From Nyssa sinensis (taxonomy: Eukaryota; Streptophyta; Magnoliopsida; Cornales; Nyssaceae), in assembly GCA_008638375.1 (NCBI GenBank), contig CM018041.1, positions 9,944,627 through 10,008,626 of the forward strand: a DNA stretch of 64,000 bases, read 5' to 3'. The notes under the pieces are model-generated. The model had not been told where the DNA came from. It saw nothing but the letters and a program-made list of their open reading frames with translations, and did not search any database. The position numbers and the translations under genes are program-made. Shown here in pieces: positions 11,987 through 24,157 of this stretch; within the stretch, counting starts at the first letter, position 1; each line of letters opens with the position of its first letter.

Positions 11987-12434
11987 TGCTACTTTATGAA
12001 GTTCTTACTATTGATGCATGCAAAAAAAACGTATTCACATTCTATGTTCATATATATTTAATAATTGTTCTAATATATATCATTTGATCTTTATTTCAGA
12101 TTGATCGGGATTATTGCCGTGCCATCCTTATGTTTTGCATCGGAACTTGTTATTTTTATTTGTTTTTTTTTTCTTTTCATGAACATGTGTAGTTACATTA
12201 ATTAGGAGACAATTTTTTATTTTTCTATTTATTGTTAAATTGTACTTTTACAAATGTACATTTTTTGAAGACAATTGTTAATTTTTTTTTTTTTAATATA
12301 TTCATTTCAGAATGCTTGGATTTTATTGTATATCGGGATGGATAATTGATACAGGTTTAAACAGGAATGAAACAACAAACAAAACAAAGCAAATATGGGT
12401 TTTTTTTTATTTTTTATTTTTTTAAAAAAAAAAC
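11987..12434. other. CACTA interior, A/T-rich, no gene
   Basis: Poly-T and TTTAT-rich sequence with a fragment near 12099-12150 that could be the tail of a captured gene. Nothing definite. Confidence 0.5.
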
Positions 12435-12860
12435 TATTAGCGACGCGCACTGAACGTCGCTAAAAGTCACCATTAAAGACGCTCAATGTGGGCGTCGCTA
12501 AAAATCACTATTAGCGACGCACACTGCGCGTCGCTAAAGACTACTATTAGCGATGCTCAGTGTGTGTCGCTAATAGTGACTTTTAGCGATGCACACACTG
12601 AGCGTCGCTAATGGTGACTTTTAGCGACACTTAGTGCTTCCTTGTGTATTTTTTGCGACGCGCCCACCTAATTTTTAGCGACGCTCATTGTGCGTCGCTA
12701 AAAGTCACCATTAGCGACACACAAAGGGATGTGCGTCGCTAATACTATTAGCGACGCCACTATTTGTGACGCCTTAGCGATGCACGTTTGTGAGTCACAA
12801 AAGACCTTTTGCGACGCTCAAGGCCACTATTAGCGACGCACGTGTGCGTCGCTAATAGTT
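12435..12860. repeat. right subterminal repeats of the CACTA element
   Basis: About fifteen TTAGCGACGC-type words alternate in orientation up to the right terminus. The array is denser than on the left side, and several copies have decayed to TTAGCGATGC or TTAGCGACAC. Confidence 0.85.
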
Positions 12861-13023
12861 CCTTTTGTTGTAGTGGTACAAGCTACGAAAAACCGAATAT
12901 CCGGATACATTGTGAAATAAATTTAAGTATATGTAAATATGAGTGAGCGATATGTATATGCATACGTGTATATACATGTGAGTACTTAAATACATATACA
13001 TGTGTGTATATGCATATTGGTAA

Positions 13024-16000
13024 TGTAATACCCCGACCCAAAATGGCACGGATATCGAGGTAGTCGAGTCGGGCAATACTATGTCAATAGTACTTTGGGC
13101 TATTTAAACCTTATATTGTCTGAACATAAATTTGTACTGTCTCACCTAAAAATGAAACGTGTGACCAGTGTTAGGTCAGAATAAGTGACCCGGAATAAAT
13201 TATATAAAATAATTATATATATAGGTATATATATATATATATCAGATTTGGTGCAGCCGTACAATGTGTGTGTATGCTCATGGATATATATGCGTGTGCT
13301 GTGTACTGTGCACAGTTGTGTGCACATGTGGGATGAGTGTAAAACACTCAAGGTGGCAAGGTGATGGCAGGGTGGTTAATGGAGTGTGTAGAGAGGTTTC
13401 AGGGCATGGTCAGATCTGATTTAGAGAGAGAAGGAGAGATATATGTATGTATATGTAGAGAAAGAGAGTGAGAGAGAAAGAGCCTACGGTGGAATTAATT
13501 TAGAGAGGAAATCAGAGAGAAAGAGAGAAGCAGAGTTCGGGGGCAATGAGCACGGAGAAAAGCTTGAGCAATGAAGAAAAGAGGTGCCATTACAGAGGTG
13601 AGAAACACTAACCGTATGCTTTCTCTCTCTAGAATTTTCCAGTTGTACAAATATGTTTTAAAGCATGTTGAGTTGATTTAATTTCAGAGCCTTATAGTGT
13701 ATCAAATAGGGATCATTTTTCAAAAAAAACTAACCAAAATGACTGAAAAATGAGTGAGAAACTTCGAGTTGCAGGTCTAGGGTAAGCTTTGGATTCTTGA
13801 CATTTTATGTGTGAAACTGTGCTTAAACAACTCAAATGTAGTCTTACAAAATACCTGAGATGATTAGGGAGAAAACAGAGTTAAAATCGTTGGAAAACAG
13901 TCACAAAAATGGGGGAGAACCAGTCGGCCGGATTCTGGGTTAGTGGCTGGAGAGACGAAACTGGGTGTCGGAAAACCGTGGCCAATCAAACCAAAACCAG
14001 TTTAAAAATGATGCTTGAGATTCTAGAAATGATTTGATATGAAAACAGTGAATTTTGGGCTTCAAAATGGTGTAAAACAGTGAGGGTCGGCCGAGATTCC
14101 GGTGACCGGAATTGAAAGGGGCGACTAGAGAAGACCACCGAAAAGTCGGGGGCCATGTCGGGTCAAAATGGGACCGGGTCCGGGTCTGGATCGGGTCGGG
14201 ACCCGACCGGATTTAAACGGGTGGTGACACGTGTCGTGTTGTGGTTGAATTTTAAGTTTTAAATTGAACCGGTCGGTTCAGTTGAGGTTCAAACCGGTTT
14301 AGGGTTTTTAACCCTGAACTAGTGGGTTCAGACCGTAACTCTGGAAAATTGCAAACTGGCCCCAAAACTTTGAGGAAATACCACTATTGCCCAAACCAGA
14401 AAATTAATAAAATATTAATTTTTTCAAAAATGCCCCTAATTCAAAAGGAGTCTAATGAAGTCCAAATGAGGCAAATAAATAGTCAATTTTTATTATCCCG
14501 AGCCTTTTGAAGCCAATGGTGAAGTCAAAATTATGAAAAGAGGCTCGAGAATAAAAACACGTAAAGTACAAAATGACAGTTTTGCCCTTTTCAATCCGGA
14601 CGCCCGATTTAAGATCCGTAAAAGCCTAAACTTATTTTATTCAACGTTCCGGATACAATGACGACAACTAAATTAGTAATCGAGATACCGATAGCCAAGA
14701 TTAGCAAATTTGAATATCGAGTATGGTTCGATTACAGTTATAGACTGAGTTATTTTCAATTGACAAGCACGTCAAAAGAAAAGGGGAAGGAGACTTTAAT
14801 TAGTCGAACTATTGAGAGTCATTTTTGAGGTAAGTAATTCTGACGCTTTAATATGGGTTATTCCCAGCCAGTCACGTTATTTTTCATATGCTGCCAATTT
14901 GTACTCCATTACTACCTGATGCACTTGATTTAAGCCAATCGACTTGTAGATATCAGTTTACCTGATTTTGGATTTGACTTGCTTGCTTACATCATTTTGA
15001 GATTGATCATTGATATTTAAATATTATTGCACTATCGTACCATGACCTAGTCTTGAGATACATCCTGCTGATTTCACACACTTCGTGTTTTGTTGTTTGT
15101 GATATCAAATGTTTGGTACAATTGTACATCTTGTGTGGGATTTTGTTGGTCATGATATTTGGTATGTACTTGGGTTTGTGCTCAGTCACAATGACCTATC
15201 CATTCACAGATTGCGTGGGGGAAAAGACCTCTTTGGGGTCTGTTGTGTCCTACGGGACTTGTATTGAAAAAGTGCTCTAACGCTTTTCAGAGAGCCCGAG
15301 GAACCGTGGCGGATCTGAGCATGCGTTTTAGTGGGGTATGCCGGGCCCCGGGTGATTCATGCATATCTGGGTTATTTGAACTCAATGTTGACTTATTCTT
15401 GTTTCCATTGTATGATCATATTTTTATACCCTGTGAAATGATCATATTGTTGCAAGCATGGTATATCTTTGATGGGCTAACGTATTGTTGTGGAAGCAAT
15501 CCATCATGATAGGCCAGATCTCAATTTCAATTGGCTTTGTTATTGACTCTTGTGTTAAATTGTGGGATATGCCTTTTGGACCCTCGGGTCGATACTTTGC
15601 ACATTTTGGTGACTGGCTACGTCTTCATTATTACCCATTTGTCTATCTGTTATTCCTTGTTCTATCATTTCATTTGACAAACCCGAGCCCACGTTAAAGC
15701 CAGGAAATTACTTATTGGGTTATCAGCTCACCCCTCCTCCCTTAAATTTTTCAGGACAAGAAGAAGTCGGGGAACCCTCAGGCGCTCCAGGGATTTAGAC
15801 GCTGCTAGTTACTGATAGCTGTTTTGGCGAGTTTTGTATTAAGTTAAATATTGTCAATTCTTAATACTCCTATGTCACCACGGTCCTGTTTGTTGGTGTT
15901 GTTTTTGAAGGATCTGTATTTAAACACTTATAATTTTTGAGCATGCATCAAATGGTGAACTGACTGTGCTACCAGATATTTTAATGATTAAGAAATGCTT

Positions 16001-16113
16001 TTGTTAAAACCCTTCCCAGCATTTCAGATCCTTTTGGACGGGGAACGGCCCACGGGCCGCAGACCCGGGTCACGGACCCCTAATCCGCATAAGGTGAGTT
16101 TTGGGTCGTGACA
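13024..16113 (+). mobile_element. solo LTR B (3,090 bp)
   Basis: TGTAATACCCCGACCC at the left and GGGTCGTGACA at the right form TG...CA ends, and an exact 5-bp TSD GGTAA is present (13019-13023 and 16114-16118). There is no internal domain or second LTR, so it arose by recombination between LTRs of a full element. It shares the end GGGTCGTGACA and an internal block near 14430-14600 with LTR A and solo LTR C, so all three belong to one broad family. Open frames inside (for example 15053-15700) have no recognisable protein content. Confidence 0.88.
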
Positions 16114-19100
16114 GGTAATATGTATATGTATGTATAAGAAATATATACATATATATATATATATATATTAAGATGAATATATATATATATATATATATAT
16201 GTAAATATGAGTGAGCGATATGTATATGCATACGTGTATATACATGTGAGTACTTAAATACATATACATGTATGTATATATACATATTGGTAATATGTAT
16301 ATGTATGTATAAGAAATATATACATTTATATATTAAGAGGAATATATATATATATAACATGTACGGGTGTGTGTACAAATTCTAAAGGGTGTGTGTGTGA
16401 GAGTACTGTCGGCAGCACCTAGAAAAGGTGTAAACGTGTGTGTGCTGTAACATATATATATATATATATATGTATATGATATATAAATATCTTGGCTGCC
16501 AACATATATATGATATTATGTATAAATATCAAGCTAGAAATTGATGTAAAGCTGGAAAGAAATGAAAATCAGAGAAGAAGTCAAAAAAGGAGGAAGAAAA
16601 AGGAAATAGAGAGGAATGAGAGAAGGAAGGAATTGGGTGTGAGAGGCGGTGAGAAATTCTTATCTATATGTGGAGTGGGTTCTAAGAAAATTTAGAAAAC
16701 AAAAAGAAAACTAGAAGCTGAGAGTTTGAGGAAGTTTCTGAACCATTCAGAAGTAGAAACAAGAAAAAGGAGTGAAAGAAAGAGGTTACTACGAGCCAAA
16801 AGCACAACAAGTAAGTCAACTTGAATTCCGGCTTTTACGATTTTAAGCATGAAAGTTTGTTTAAGCTTAATGGTTTTAAAGAGCATAAAAAATGGTAAAT
16901 TTAGAAAAAAATCGAGGCTCATTTGGTGTAGAAACGAAAGAGAAAAGTGAGGTTGCAGGTTAATTAGTGAATGAAATTGAATAATTCGGAATTTAATAGA
17001 TTTAGGTGTTTTTATGAAAGGGGAATTATTGCCCATAGGTGCAGCACCTTGTAGGAAAGATTTGGGCTCAAAACAATGGCTAAAAATCCACGAAATAGAA
17101 ACAATGCAGCTCACCGGAGTTGGCTGCAACTCCCTTTTCAAAGGCTTTCCGGTGACGAAAATTCAATTCCGAGGGTAGATATGAAATGTCCATGAGGAGT
17201 GTAAGAGGAACTTGTTGATTGGATGTTGAAAAATCGCCGAAAAAATCCGTCAGCGCTAGAGAAGGTGATTAGCGCACATCCGGAGAAGACGCACTGTGCG
17301 ACTATTCATGCATGGGCGTTGGGGTCGGCCACGGGTCTAGTCGGGTCAACCCGCCCAACCGCACTTGGGTTTGTAAAAACGGTGCAGTTTTGATGGGTTT
17401 AAAAGGTTTTAAAAATCTAATTTTTGGGTTGTTTGGATGGAAGGATAAGAAATTGAAATTGGAATAGGGATAGCTTATCCCTGATTTAATCCCTTATCCA
17501 CTATTGGCTATTCCAAATTGAAATAGGACTTTCTAAAATTCTGATTTGGCCCAAAAGTCTTAGAAATTACAAATTGACTCAGAACTTATGGTTAATTATA
17601 ATTTGACCCCAAATGAATAAAAAATTATTTAATTAAATAATTATTAAAAGGAAAAATTATCAAAATGCCCCTAAGCCAAAAAGGAGTCAAACGGACTCCG
17701 ATTAAAGTAAAAAAATAGTGAATTTTTATTATTTCGGGCATTTCAGACTCAACGGTGAAGTCCAAATTACGAAAATAAGCCTTGAGAAATAAATACCCGT
17801 AAAAGTGCAAAATGACCATTTTGCACTTTTTAGTACCGAAATCCAAATTGAAATCCGTAAAAGCCTAAATCGACTTTCTTTGACATTCTGAACTCAATAG
17901 TAGAGTCTGTTTTATCAAATAAGATACTTAAAAATATTGATTCATGAAATTAATAAATTCTAGAAATTAATACGCCTTTAAGACTTAAAGAGGCTACCAA
18001 GAGAAGGTAACTAGAATAGAAAGAGATTTCAGTGATAATTAAATCGAGTGATATTATAGAATGTAACTAGACTTTGAAATGTGATTATAGGAACCTTCAA
18101 CTAAATGAATGATTTTTTAGTAAAAGCCCTTGGATTTCAAGTGAGTACTTTCATGTCATATTTAAAGGTGGTTTTATTATAGATATAAATATTGAACTCT
18201 TTTATGACTTATCGATATATATTGTCATTTTTCTTTATAGTCTTGTTAAACAACTATACTATATACATTTTGAATGATCTATTGACAACTATATTGTTTT
18301 CTTTGACTTAAGAAAATGTGTTCGTAAGATACTCAAACGCTATATGGTTTTCATACAAATCTTTGAATTGTTTTAGCTAAATGCCAAATAAGGAACTTTG
18401 ATTTGAGTAATTCAAACTGCTATTGATGATTATTGATTTTGGATATGATTTTGATGCTTTGGATAGAACATTCTTCTATAATTGGTCACTATTGAATATG
18501 TTGTGACTTATCGAACTAGTGAGCCGGTGTGATACAGCATATCGAACTAGTCTATCGCTCTCAGTTAGCGAGATTCTAATTTGCTGGCCATAGAAGTGGA
18601 ATATATGAATTTGAATATAAATATTGAATATGATTTATCTAATTATGTTATCGAACTATGATTTATCGAATTTTGTCATTGAACTATGATTTATCAAACT
18701 ATGTTATTGAATATCAATTTATGATTTCCATTGAATTAAGATTTATTGAAAGTGAATTTGATACTGTTCTCTAAATTGTTATAATTTGAGATAACATATG
18801 ATATATGATCACTGACATTTCAGTATTGAATTATATAGTTGTTTTGAAACCCTTGGCATGTTATGGAATACTCATGAGCTGTCGAGCTCATACGAATTTT
18901 CATATAATATATTTCAGGTAACGATATTGGCAAGGAAATAGCAAGTTTAGTCAGGATAACCGAAAGCTTATAAACTATGGACCCTTTTTGTATTAGGATT
19001 TTGTCAGACATGAACTTGCTGCTTTTGATAATTATGGAATGTACATCGAATATGACGTCAGCAGACTTTGAGAATTTACATCATGTACTTTTGTAGTCAC

Positions 19101-19282
19101 TATGGAATATATATGAGTGACTGATGTTGAATTGTATATTGACGCTTCCGCACTAGAAAAAGAATTTTATTCCGCTGCGTTTGATTAAATGTAAATGAGA
19201 AAAGTATTGTGATCATTGAAAAAGGCTTCGGTGGCCGATCACGAACCTCTAATCCGCATAGGCTGGATTCCGGGTCGTGACA

Positions 19283-19560
19283 AACTGCAAAAACATTCCT
19301 TCTAGCCTTAATTTTTTTTTTTAAATGACAAAAGTGTCCCTTTATTTTATTTTATTTTTTTAATTTTGACCATTTTTTCTAACCTGTTTTTAAAGAATTT
19401 TTTCATTTTATATAAAAAATAAATTTAAGATAAATAACTTATATTTTTTTTGTCAAAGAAGATTTTAATTAATATTTATTTAAAAATGAAATAAAAGTTA
19501 GAAAAAATTAGTCAAAAATTAAAAAATACAAACTGAAATTTGAAAGCTTGGTCTTTTTTC
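19283..19560. mobile_element. right part of the Mutator-like MITE interrupted by LTR A
   Basis: This continues the MITE alignment broken at 3240 (words GACAAAAGTGTCCC and TTTTATATAAAAAATAAATTTAAG). The far terminus is not recognisable, so the element is truncated. The same truncated piece follows the LTR A tail in copy 2 (36503-36760). Confidence 0.65.
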
Positions 19561-20055
19561 CTCCGCCCACCCTCACCCCCACTCTAGTGTCGACTCTAGG
19601 GTAACGCCACTAGAGCAATTGTTTTAGGCCCCGTTTGCAAAGAAAGCCCCAAATTTTGTGTATATTTAGGATTGATCGAAAAATAAAACCAACAAAGTAA
19701 TAACTTTAGGCCCCACTTAAATAGAAGACTCCAAATTTTATATATCTATAATATAATCAAATTATAAGTCTAAGTTTAATAAAAGTTTAACTCTACAAAA
19801 GTTTCAAGTTTTATGTATTTATAATATAATCAAATTAGGAGTATAAGGTTAATAAAAATCTAACTGTAAAAAAAAAAAAGCCTCTTGTAAAGACTCCATG
19901 AAGAAAACTTAATTCTATTAACACAATTTTATTTGTATTGTATTCTAATTTTTTTTATTACTATCTATTTAGATAAAAAAAAATTTATATAAAATTTTAT
20001 TATTAGAATTTAAAATATAGCTCTCCTGCTAGAAAATAATTAAATTTTATATTAT
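19561..20055. other. non-coding duplicated spacer
   Basis: A C-rich patch (19560-19590) and repeated words such as TTTTAGGCCCC (19622-19632) and CTTTAGGCCCC (19704-19714) precede A/T-rich DNA. No gene. The block is present in both duplication copies. Confidence 0.5.
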
Positions 20056-21634
20056 TGATCGGTGCAAAACTGCAAGTGCACAGTATCGTAGTTTTATAGT
20101 AAAGTGATAAGAAAAGTATCGTCCTTAGAGATTGGTGTCTTACTTTTGACAAGTACCAAAATTAAACTAATCTCGACTTTATTTAGAAAATTTACTAAAA
20201 TCTTTGGAATTGCAATTTAAAATAAAATCAACGCAAAAAAAAAAGACTTAAATAAAAAGAGAGATATTGTTCGAAATTCAAATTAATGGGAGAGAAGAAT
20301 TCTAGGAAATCGATTTTACCTAATTCCTCACTATGCTTTAGTCATCTAACTAATTGAATTTAATTCTTCATGTTTGTTAGCAAATCTCTAAATTATCCAA
20401 AAGCCTCTTTCGACAGTCAATTGAAAACTATTCTTATTCATTATTTTACACAAGAGTATGCAAATTAATAAAGCAAGAATACACTAAGACCAATGATTTT
20501 TTATACTACACAAGTTCATATAAGTCTTTCGATCTCTATATGTACTTATGCCGAAATATTCAGGATCTATCCTATGATTCCCCCTTTCGACAGCAAATCA
20601 CAGGATTAAAATCATCTAATTAGTGATCAGTTAATTAGAAGCATTAAACTCAGAATAAATCAGACAAACATGAAAAATAATTACTTCAATTTAGCATAAA
20701 AAAATAAGCATAGTTCAAAATTAGACTACATTATTTTTTTAGAATAACGTAAATTTAGTTCATACTGAAAATTAAATTTAACATAAACGAATTCACCATA
20801 ATTTTTTTTTGAGAAAAATAAAAGAAAATAAACACTAAAAAATAATCGGCGCACTCCATAGTGTAGTCCAAGTCTCAGCCGTACAGCCGTTCCAGCTTTA
20901 TTCTTTCTCCCCTGCTTCCGTTGCACCTGTCCGGTTCAGTTTTCCCAAGCCGCAGCTTCAGTTTTCCCAAGCCGCAGCTCCAAGTCCTTTCTCTGCTTCG
21001 TGCGCCGCTCCCCCTTTTTAATCTCTTTTCCGTTCTGCTTTTTTTCTCTCCTTTTATTTTATTTTTCTTTCTGTCACGGCTTTTCAATCCAAGCAGCCCC
21101 CAGCCGCTTCTTCAAGCAAACACAATCTCTCCGCCGCCGCTCACTCTCTCCTCTCTTTTTGCTTCTGCGCCCTAGCTGCTTTGTATGGCACAGCCGCATG
21201 GACCTTTAAAGCCCAACTCCAAGGATGCCGCCCAACCCAGTTTCAAGTGTCTTTCTCTTCTTCTTTTTTTACTTTTTTTTTTATTTTTTCTTTTCTTGTT
21301 CTTCTCTTCCCAGCCTTTTGGTCCCAGCCACCTTTATTGACTTTTCAACCTTCATTTTATTATTATTGTTTTTTTTTTTCAGCTGCTACAATGCCCCAGC
21401 CAAGTCTTCATGCCCAGCCGTTTCTTCATCAAACAGACCCCAGCCGCTACTTTTGTGACTTGCTTTCTTGCTTTTTTTTTTTTTTTTTTTTTTTTCTTTT
21501 GAAAGCTTGTATTTCTTCAAATCTAAAATAAAATTTAAATAATAACAATGAGGTCTAAAATTAATCAAAAGATAAATAAAATTAACCTAAAATTTAAAGT
21601 TAAGAGATGATAAAATTATAAATTATTCAAGTCA
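20056..21634. mobile_element. solo LTR (1.58 kb) inserted in duplication copy 1
   Basis: Copy 2 has an uninterrupted site at about 37273, so this is an insertion. It starts TGATCGGTGCAAAACTGC, with the GTGCACAG word common at the start of a plant gypsy-type LTR group, and ends AAGTCA. A CT-rich region at 20880-21480 yields open frames from composition only. A clean TSD could not be resolved because the flanks are all A/T. The solo LTR at 46504-48476 has a similar organisation. Confidence 0.65.
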
Positions 21635-21848
21635 TTAATTACAAAAATAAATATAATGTATATAAGAAACAAAGAAAAAATTACTGATATTAAAAAAAAA
21701 ATCTCATTTAAAGATGTTATTTTATAATTTTATGCCTCCAATTATATACAGCCGACCTTGCCCCACCCCCACCAATAGTCACATTTTTATTTCTCTATGT
21801 ATCTATATATATTCATGTGTTGTGTCTAGTTTAATTCGACTGCAGGCT

Positions 21849-21914
21849 ATGGTTCCGTTTCAAGCATTGCTGAAGAAAGTTCATGTGTCCTGTTTGATTG
21901 TATTCAATTGTTAA
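21849..21914 (+). pseudogene. relic first coding exon resembling the DC1 genes' leader exon
   Basis: ATGGTTCCGTTTCAAGC follows a possible acceptor (CTGCAG|GCT) after a pyrimidine-rich stretch, in the way ATGGTTCCATCATC follows TCAG|AGT in the HMA-DC1 genes. Only 21 codons are open. The same stretch occurs at 37481-37546. The link to the DC1 family rests on position and a short match, so it is tentative. Confidence 0.25.
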
Positions 21915-22272
21915 ATTAGAGAAATTGGTTTGATTGTATTCAATTGTTAAATTGGAGAAATTTCATCACTAAATGTTACTGAAGAAGTCAATTGAGAAAC
22001 AAATGCAATGAGAACTTAGCATTTTAAAATCATATATATAGGACTTTTATGGTCAGTGAGGCATTTGAATCTTTATATATATATATATATACACAAGTGA
22101 TGCAGGGAGGGAGAGATTTCAAATATTATGTGTGTATAGAGCGACTTGAATTAGAATCGTATATATGAGAGAGATTGATCTTTTCATATCGTAAAAGGGG
22201 CCACTTGCTTATGTAAAATGGATTGTCATGCATTTAATAGGTATGCTTTATATGTTGTATAGAATAATTTTA

Positions 22273-22760
22273 GGAGAAATTACAATTACCTGTCCTGAGA
22301 TTTTTAATAATTACAAAAACCTCTCTTGAGGTTTTTGAAATAACACTAACCTTCCCTCTTAACTTTTTTCTTTCTTCAAAATAACAAAAATACCTTTTTA
22401 TTTATTTATTTGCATTTCTTTTTCAAATTTGACCAATTTTTCCGAACTTTTTTTTTTCATGTTCAAATAAATATTAATTAAAATTTTCTTTGACAAAAAA
22501 AATATAAGTTATTTATCTTAATTTTCTTTTTTTATATAAAATGAAAAAAATCTTTAAAAAAAAGTTAGAAAAAGATCAAAATTTAAAAAATTCAAAAGAA
22601 GTAAATAAATGGGATATTTTTGTCATTTAAAAAAAAAGGTTAAAAGGGAGGTTATTGTAGTTTGTCAATAAAAATAGGAGATGTCAGTGTCATTTTAGAA
22701 ATTCCAAGAGATATTTTTGTAATTATCAACAATGTCAAAAAAAGTTAGTGTAATTTACTC
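22273..22760. mobile_element. Mutator-like MITE (488 bp), copy 1
   Basis: The TIRs GGAGAAATTACAATTAC and (complement) GAGTAAATTACACTAAC are flanked by a perfect 9-bp TSD ATAATTTTA (22264-22272 and 22761-22769). A 9-bp TSD is the mark of Mutator-type elements. There is no coding content. The same insertion with the same TSD is present in duplication copy 2. Confidence 0.85.
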
Positions 22761-22769
22761 ATAATTTTA

Positions 22770-24118
22770 TTATCAAACTAGAAACTTGATGATTGAGTTA
22801 AATAATAGAGAGAAAGTGTGTGTGTAAAACAATGTGTTTGAATTTGAGTTTAATAGTTGTAAGGTTAATATTTGTGAAATTATGTGTAATGACATTAAAA
22901 TAATACGTTTGGTTAACTAACGGTCGATTTATGAAGAGAGATTTTTGTTACCAATATTAAAATAGAGGGGATGTTAGTATAAATTCTCAAATAACAAGAA
23001 AAATGTACACAATATCAATAAACCTAATATTTTTTCTAATGTGACTCTACCTTTGTAATTTATTTCTTGTGATTATGAAGACCGATTCTAGACAATTTAA
23101 AACTTAAAGTGACAACCCTAAAATCATTGCTTTAGTCACTTAATGGAAAAGCCGAATTGGGTGATTATTATCAACGTGATTGAACTATTTATAAAAATCC
23201 CTTATAAGGATGAGTAATACTAAAATTTTAAATACAAATATTATTATATTTTAAATATATTCTTTTAATTTTATATTTTACCCTTATTTTAATTTTAATT
23301 TGACCCCTTAATAAAACTTTTATTAACTTTTTGAAATTTTTTGTATAGTCTAAAATTTTTTTATTGTCTTTTTTATTAGAATTTTTGTCTAATTTATAAA
23401 TTATTTTTTATCTATAAATTTAACTACTTATAAAAAAACATTATTAATTAATATTAAATTTTATATTTCACTGATTTTAAAATTTTTGATTGAATATTTA
23501 GAAAACAAATTTACTCTCTTAAGGTAAATTCCTGCCCTGTTCCTCGTAAAGGTCACATAATTGCCATTCGTATGGGTCCAATTTCTCAATTTGTCTATAA
23601 TGCTAACACCAGTCCCCACCTCCCTTATAAAAAAAAAAGAAAAAGAAAGAAAGACCACAATCTCTTCAATGTGATATTATAGGTCTATATGTTTTGTTAC
23701 ATGTTGAAGCGGACTGTAGCTTAATGATATTATTTAGTTATTTATTTTATACAAAAAAAAAAAAGTAAGATTCAAATCTTCAAGGAAAAAGAAATAATTG
23801 TTGCTATGCTCAAATGAAAACCGATTTCAATTAGTAGGATCATTCCACGAAGTTTCTGCACAATTAATCTGAAAAAAAGGCTTCAACTAACAATTTTTAT
23901 TGACTTGTTTTTTGGTTGTTGTTGTTGTGTTTGACTAGTATATATATAAGGAATGTATGGTGGCGTGGCCCCAAAGTTCAATTTTGCCATATCGCTTTTT
24001 CTTTTCTTCCTTCTTGCAACGCTGATTAAATAAGCTTAAGGTGGCTCCAGCATTTATCAGCCACACAACCAGGTAAATAATCAAATTGTTGGTGTTTATA
24101 TATATATAATGTTGGTGT

Positions 24119-24157
<39 letters not shown>

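Larger units (their letters stand above)
6927..12875. mobile_element. non-autonomous Pack-CACTA transposon (5,949 bp)
   Basis: The left end CATTACAAAAAAACC and the right end complement CACTACAACAAAAGG form the TIR. The 3-bp TSD GTA is present at 6924-6926 and 12876-12878, and removing the element restores the LTR A sequence exactly as in the 5' LTR. Subterminal regions hold many copies of TTAGCGACGC in both orientations, the usual transposase-binding array of En/Spm elements. No transposase is present. The cargo is an NLR leucine-rich-repeat fragment (minus strand), a B3-domain gene fragment (plus strand) and a 161-bp tandem array. Confidence 0.88.
3241..19282 (+). mobile_element. LTR element A: giant-LTR, minimal-internal retroelement carrying nested insertions
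   Basis: The left LTR (3241-6409) begins TGTAACACCC and ends GGTCGTGACA. It is followed by a primer binding site and 447 bp of non-coding internal DNA, then a polypurine tract and the right LTR (from 6857 to 19282, with two later insertions inside). The 5-bp TSD is AACTA (3236-3240) and AACTG (19283-19287), 4 of 5. The uninterrupted MITE copy at 22.6 kb has AAACTACAA at the equivalent site, which supports this reading. No gag or pol is present, so it is non-autonomous. LTRs of about 3.2 kb around a 0.45-kb core fit neither the usual TRIM (short LTRs) nor LARD (long core) pattern. Confidence 0.85.
6857..19282 (+). repeat. 3' LTR of element A, split in three
   Basis: The pieces are 6857-6926, 12879-13023 and 16119-19282, separated by a CACTA element and solo LTR B. 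Rejoined length is about 3,379 bp against 3,169 bp for the 5' LTR. The excess is largely a tandem duplication of about 170-200 bp containing the word GAGTGAGCGATATGTATATG, present once in the 5' LTR (3372) but twice here (12941 and 16209). Solo LTR B landed in the first copy. Confidence 0.8.

Noticed and set aside
20921..21531. Pro/Phe/Ser-rich frames
   Set aside because: Same situation in the solo LTR at 20056-21634: pyrimidine-rich DNA.
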